In this document: positions 5,539-8,701 of the stretch, in pieces | Layout: every line of letters begins with the position of its first letter | Numbering within the stretch: the first letter of the stretch is position 1 | Origin: an uncultured Eubacteriales bacterium | Lineage (GTDB): Bacteria > Bacillota > Clostridia > Christensenellales > UBA1242 | DNA: 8,701 nt | NCBI GenBank assembly: GCA_905187655.1 | Contig: CAJJIV010000039.1 | Coordinates: 1-8,701, forward strand | Direction: 5' to 3' | Made by a program: the position numbers and the translations under genes | The notes under the pieces: model-generated | Seen by the model: the letters and a program-made list of their open reading frames with translations, nothing else | Databases searched by the model: none | What the model was told of the DNA's origin: nothing

Positions 5539-8500
5539 TTATTCACCGGTTGAAGCTACAATGCCCGACACCTTAATAGTAATATTATTTGTAATTTTAT
5601 CACTACCGATTGTATAAATAACTACACCATCAACATCTTCGCCAGAAAGCACTACATAATCGCCATCTCCAACTTTATATTCAACTTTATAAGTTAAACT
5701 ATCAGCCTCATAACCAGCTTTAACATTAATCGCAAATTTCATTTCGGTATTTTCATTAATTTGACTAAATGTTGTCTTACCATCTAACTGAACAACTTCA
5801 AAATGTTCTCCTTCAGTGGTAACAGCAAAACATCTAGTTACACCAACAACTTTAATGGTAAGCGAACCCCAAAGTTTGTCTTTACTAATTTGGTAATAGC
5901 CATCACCATCAGCTGTTAATTCAGTATAACTATCATCTGCAATTTTATATAGCACTTTATACTCACTTGTTTTTACATAACCTGTAGCCAAATTAATTGT
6001 AAATTTAATATTCTCTTGTTTTTCAACAGAGTATACAGTTTCAAGCGCCTCATCGTTGTCATTAATAACATTAAACTGAATAGGATTTGTTTCATCATTC
6101 TCATTTAAAACCGAAATAGGATACTTTATCCCTTCAACCTTAAATTCAAGATTACTCATAGTTCCATTAAACTTAATATTGTATAAGTACGCACTGCTAT
6201 TTTTGCCAGTAAAGGTTATCAGTGTCCAATTTTCACTTTCGCTTGTTTTATAATAAACTTTAAACAGACTTCCATATGTATTAGATTGAATTGCTACATT
6301 ATTAAAGTTAGTATTTATAGCAGATAATTCTTCACTAATTTCAAAGTAGAAGGTTGCCGATGTGTCTGATGCAGAGAAAGTTGTCCATTCATTTGCACCA
6401 CGCATAATTTTCATACCCTTATTCTGCAACGATACAGTATAATCTTTTGCCGTAAATCTTGGATATAACGTAATGTCTTTAGTTGCAATAAAGTTTCCAG
6501 ACTCATCTGTGATACCAGGACAATTGTTAATAATAACATTTTCACCCGTAATAACTTGCACACCACCAGTTTGCTCGGTGTACCAACCATTAAAGATGTA
6601 ATTCTCTTTAGTTTGAATAGGGACCTTACCTTCTTCCGAACCAAGTAAACTAGACATAGCATCAAGGTAAGTAAGTTGATATTCACCCACACCATTAAAG
6701 TTAATTGTATATTTGTTGGTTGCCTCTAAATACAACTTAATGTTTCCATTAATAACTTCTCGCCTTAAACAATATACACCCTCTTCATTTGGCAAAAGTT
6801 CATATTTTTCTGATTCTTGTGCACCATCAGCCTTGCTAGTTACAGTATAAAAAACACCACCATCGCTAAAAGTGTAACCTTCATTAAGTTTAACCCTAAA
6901 CTTAACAGGTCTGTTAGTTTCAAGACTTGTTCCAATGCTATCATCACTAGTAACCTTAACAATACTTCCTATTGCAGCATCTACTTCAGCCGTGTCTAGG
7001 TTATAATATTGATAAACATCACACCAAACATTTTTATCATTTTTTGCTACTGCCATAATTCTTATCTTTTCTTTGGCAGAATAATCTATTAAAATTTCAC
7101 GGTCTGGTAAGACCAAAATTTTTGGAAGAGTAAACATACCAGAAGCATCTGGAGCAATTATTGCACTAACGTATTGAGCACCATCGTGATAGCTAAAAAC
7201 TAAATCGTATTCATCAGTTGTAAGTTGTTTAGGTAAATATCCTATTCCTTCTTCAACCATAACTTCATTAGTATAAACACCACGAACAACAGGGCATATT
7301 TTTGCACCCGCCTTAACTTCTTCCAGAGCCGAATATGTACTAAGTTTACTTACCTTATTTCTATAAATTGTAACTCTAACTTTGCAAACTTGATTCTCAT
7401 GCTTAAAAACCACATCAACCGGTCGGTAGTCTGCATCTTTATATATCCCGTCCCAAACGGCACAAATTCCACCATCTTCTTGAATGGTATAACCTGAATA
7501 TTCATCAGGTTCAACAAAATTAATCTTTCCAAGGTCAAACTCTTTAATGTTGTCATTGCCAAAGAAATATGTCATTGCCAAATCACGCCAGTTAAAAGGT
7601 TCACCATCGTAATATTTTAATTTTGCATTTGCCCCAACATTAACATAATACAAGCCGACATTAACAGACTTGTCTCCAAAGTTATATTTTCCTATAAAAT
7701 AAACTAAAGCAACAATAAAATAAACTAAAACAAGTGGCACAATAACAAACCATGGCTTAAAAAAAGAAGTTTTTTTCTTTTTCTTCTTCGACTTAACAAT
7801 TGGCGTAGCCACAACATAATTACCAGCCAGCCCTTGACTTATTTTATTATTTGCGTTAGAAACAGGACTATTTAAAACACTACCATTAGGGTTATATGCT
7901 GCTCCAGATACATTAGAACTGCCTTTACCCGTCCCTTTTGCAACACTGGAACCTTTGCCAACTGAATAATCATAATTTTCTTTAACAACTGCATTTTCAA
8001 GTTCAGTTACAGCACTATCGGGCTGAATAGCCTCTTCAACAATTCCATTCTGGTTGATTGAAGGAGATGCATTATTTTTATCAACAACAGAAAATGAAGT
8101 TCCTCTATTATTTAAAGAAGATACCTTTCCATTATTCTGCATTCTTAAAAGGAAAGAATGTTTAGCACTAATGCGGTCCATAAAAGTTTCTTGTTTAGGC
8201 TCTCTATTATCAGTTGATGCTTTAAAATTATTTGATTTTTCGTTGCTTCTTTCACTTGCGTCCCTAACCGCAACTTCAGGTACAGAATTTTCAGAAGCAA
8301 CACTTTGCTCTTGTTTAGGGACATTTATTGGCTGTGGCAAAACGGCTGAATTAGCCTTCTTAACATCTAACTCTTTACCAGCAGGACTATCTTTAATTGC
8401 ATCAGAAGGTTTGTTAACACCACTATACATACTCTCAACTTGACTCTGCTCGGCAGACTTTGGTAAAATCTTGGTTTTTACAACCTTTTTAACTACCTTC

Positions 8501-8661
8501 CTAACCTTTTTGCCTTGCTCATTAATATAAATTTCGCCATCGGCAATTTCACTTTTAGGAACAACTCTGCCATCTAAGGTTTTTACCATAACAGAAGATG
8601 ACTCATTTTTTTTAGAGCCACCTACATTTGTGCTATCAAGATTTTTTCCTTGGTTATCCAT
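5539..8661 (-). CDS. Large single-pass surface protein with InlB-type and tandem beta-repeats (1040 aa)
   Basis: No named orthologue is recognised. Residues 1 to about 290 look disordered, rich in Ser, Asn, Lys, Gln and Pro, with a basic Val/Lys patch (VRKVVKKVVKTK at 53-64) and no signal peptide. A run of six lysines (292-297) precedes one transmembrane helix at about 303-324. By the positive-inside rule the N-terminus is cytoplasmic and the C-terminal 715 residues are outside. The outer part starts with unassigned beta-rich sequence (about 330-560). It then has four related repeats (585-647, 769-845, 884-941, 973-1034). Between the first two is one InlB B-repeat/Flg_new-like unit at about 651-742, recognised by YTINFNG, the core FNGWYTEQTGG, and the closing ITLYPRF. 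The protein ends shortly after the last repeat with no LPXTG, LysM or choline-binding module, so the transmembrane helix is the only visible anchor. Adhesion or envelope organisation is inferred. The ATG at 8661 has a weak GGTG site 10 nt upstream. Confidence 0.9.
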   Translation of the reverse strand: MDNQGKNLDSTNVGGSKKNESSSVMVKTLDGRVVPKSEIADGEIYINEQGKKVRKVVKKVVKTKILPKSAEQSQVESMYSGVNKPSDAIKDSPAGKELDVKKANSAVLPQPINVPKQEQSVASENSVPEVAVRDASERSNEKSNNFKASTDNREPKQETFMDRISAKHSFLLRMQNNGKVSSLNNRGTSFSVVDKNNASPSINQNGIVEEAIQPDSAVTELENAVVKENYDYSVGKGSSVAKGTGKGSSNVSGAAYNPNGSVLNSPVSNANNKISQGLAGNYVVATPIVKSKKKKKKTSFFKPWFVIVPLVLVYFIVALVYFIGKYNFGDKSVNVGLYYVNVGANAKLKYYDGEPFNWRDLAMTYFFGNDNIKEFDLGKINFVEPDEYSGYTIQEDGGICAVWDGIYKDADYRPVDVVFKHENQVCKVRVTIYRNKVSKLSTYSALEEVKAGAKICPVVRGVYTNEVMVEEGIGYLPKQLTTDEYDLVFSYHDGAQYVSAIIAPDASGMFTLPKILVLPDREILIDYSAKEKIRIMAVAKNDKNVWCDVYQYYNLDTAEVDAAIGSIVKVTSDDSIGTSLETNRPVKFRVKLNEGYTFSDGGVFYTVTSKADGAQESEKYELLPNEEGVYCLRREVINGNIKLYLEATNKYTINFNGVGEYQLTYLDAMSSLLGSEEGKVPIQTKENYIFNGWYTEQTGGVQVITGENVIINNCPGITDESGNFIATKDITLYPRFTAKDYTVSLQNKGMKIMRGANEWTTFSASDTSATFYFEISEELSAINTNFNNVAIQSNTYGSLFKVYYKTSESENWTLITFTGKNSSAYLYNIKFNGTMSNLEFKVEGIKYPISVLNENDETNPIQFNVINDNDEALETVYSVEKQENIKFTINLATGYVKTSEYKVLYKIADDSYTELTADGDGYYQISKDKLWGSLTIKVVGVTRCFAVTTEGEHFEVVQLDGKTTFSQINENTEMKFAINVKAGYEADSLTYKVEYKVGDGDYVVLSGEDVDGVVIYTIGSDKITNNITIKVSGIVASTGE
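5560..6909 (-). repeat. Protein-level tandem beta-repeats in the surface protein
   Basis: Four diverged copies of a beta-strand unit are visible in the translation: residues 585-647 (6909-6721), 769-845 (6357-6127), 884-941 (6012-5839) and 973-1034 (5745-5560). The shared pattern is a start like IKFTINL or MKFAINV, then GY, then YKVxYK, a Tyr-Leu strand, an acidic Gly turn, and a closing ITIKVxG. The last two copies are the most alike, with a repeat period of about 90 residues including the linker. Copies have diverged at DNA level, so this is an old repeat. An InlB-type unit (6711-6436) lies between copies one and two. Confidence 0.65.
7690..7755 (-). other. Coding segment for the single transmembrane helix of the surface protein
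   Basis: Residues 303-324 are continuous hydrophobic and aromatic sequence ending near YFIGKY. Six consecutive lysines precede it. It is the only membrane-spanning candidate in the 1040-aa protein and divides the disordered N-terminal third from the repeat-bearing C-terminal two thirds. Confidence 0.85.
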
Positions 8662-8681
8662 ACTTCTTTTGCACCATTTCT

Positions 8682-8687
8682 ATTATA
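8682..8687 (-). promoter_or_regulatory. -10 element of the surface-protein gene
   Basis: TATAAT on the minus strand lies about 20 bp before the ATG at 8661. The matching -35 would fall at about 8705-8710, just outside the window, so the promoter cannot be confirmed. The leader would be only about 14 nt, placing the GGTG ribosome binding site (8675-8672) at the very 5' end of the transcript. Confidence 0.45.
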
Positions 8688-8701
8688 ATATTTATAAATA
8701 G

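Noticed and set aside
7759..7776. Runs of seven A and seven T in the surface-protein gene (Lys6 and Phe codons), a possible slippage or phase-variation site or programmed frameshift.
   Set aside because: The frame stays open through both runs and continues for more than 750 residues. The A-run is not in the correct phase for a standard X XXY YYZ heptamer. Runs this short are expected at this base composition.
8054..8443. 129-aa open frame on the plus strand opposite the surface-protein gene.
   Set aside because: It is antisense to the low-complexity Ser/Asn-rich coding segment of a well-supported gene. Its composition reflects the reverse complement of that segment, and no promoter or convincing ribosome binding site was seen.
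8651..8661. TTATCCATA resembling a DnaA box.
   Set aside because: It is a single imperfect copy inside the start of a coding region, with no cluster of boxes and no origin-associated genes nearby.
1..8701. Search for defence, CRISPR, toxin-antitoxin, prophage or mobile-element content forming a new system.
   Set aside because: All sizeable coding regions are explained by polA, a transglycosylase, a glycosyltransferase, a surface protein and one small membrane protein. No direct-repeat arrays, transposase, integrase or terminal repeats were seen.

Overview
The window looks like a chromosomal segment of a low-GC (A+T-rich) Gram-positive-type bacterium, most likely an uncultured Clostridia-like Bacillota. 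Four things point that way. The base composition is strongly AT-rich. Ribosome binding sites are of the AGGTG/GGAG type. The DNA polymerase I has a 5'-nuclease but a degenerate proofreading domain, as in Bacillus-type enzymes. There is also a UgtP/MGDG-synthase-type glycolipid glycosyltransferase and an InlB-type repeat surface protein. TGA is used as a stop and TGG as Trp, so the standard bacterial code applies. No finer placement can be justified from sequence alone.

Layout, left to right. Positions 1-146 hold no gene, only A/T-rich DNA with candidate minus-strand promoters for something beyond the left edge. A strong minus-strand terminator (147-174) closes an unrecognised 194-aa two-helix membrane protein (180-764, minus), which has its own near-consensus promoter (788-816). 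Upstream of it on the same strand lie a small membrane-anchored lytic transglycosylase (825-1355, minus) and DNA polymerase I (polA, 1419-3950, minus). Between those two is a 15-bp hairpin that buries the transglycosylase ribosome binding site. A 147-bp divergent intergenic region (3951-4097) with several palindromes separates polA from a plus-strand glycosyltransferase (4098-5492). That gene converges on a 1040-aa surface protein gene (5539-8661, minus) across a shared bidirectional terminator (5497-5527).

Functionally the window is housekeeping plus cell envelope: DNA repair and replication (polA), peptidoglycan cleavage (transglycosylase), glycolipid or related lipid glycosylation (glycosyltransferase), and a large membrane-anchored repeat protein facing outwards. 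polA and the transglycosylase are probably co-transcribed. The others appear to be separate transcription units.

I see no mobile element, CRISPR array, tRNA, rRNA, recognisable riboswitch or defence cassette, and no convincing case for a new multi-gene system. The points most worth a second look are the RBS-sequestering hairpin between polA and the transglycosylase, the palindrome-rich divergent promoter region, the glycosyltransferase with a cysteine-substituted nucleotide-sugar motif and a basic tail, and the surface protein with a 300-residue cytoplasmic disordered head. In three genes the longest open frame overshoots the start implied by the ribosome binding site; the starts given here are the RBS-supported ones.
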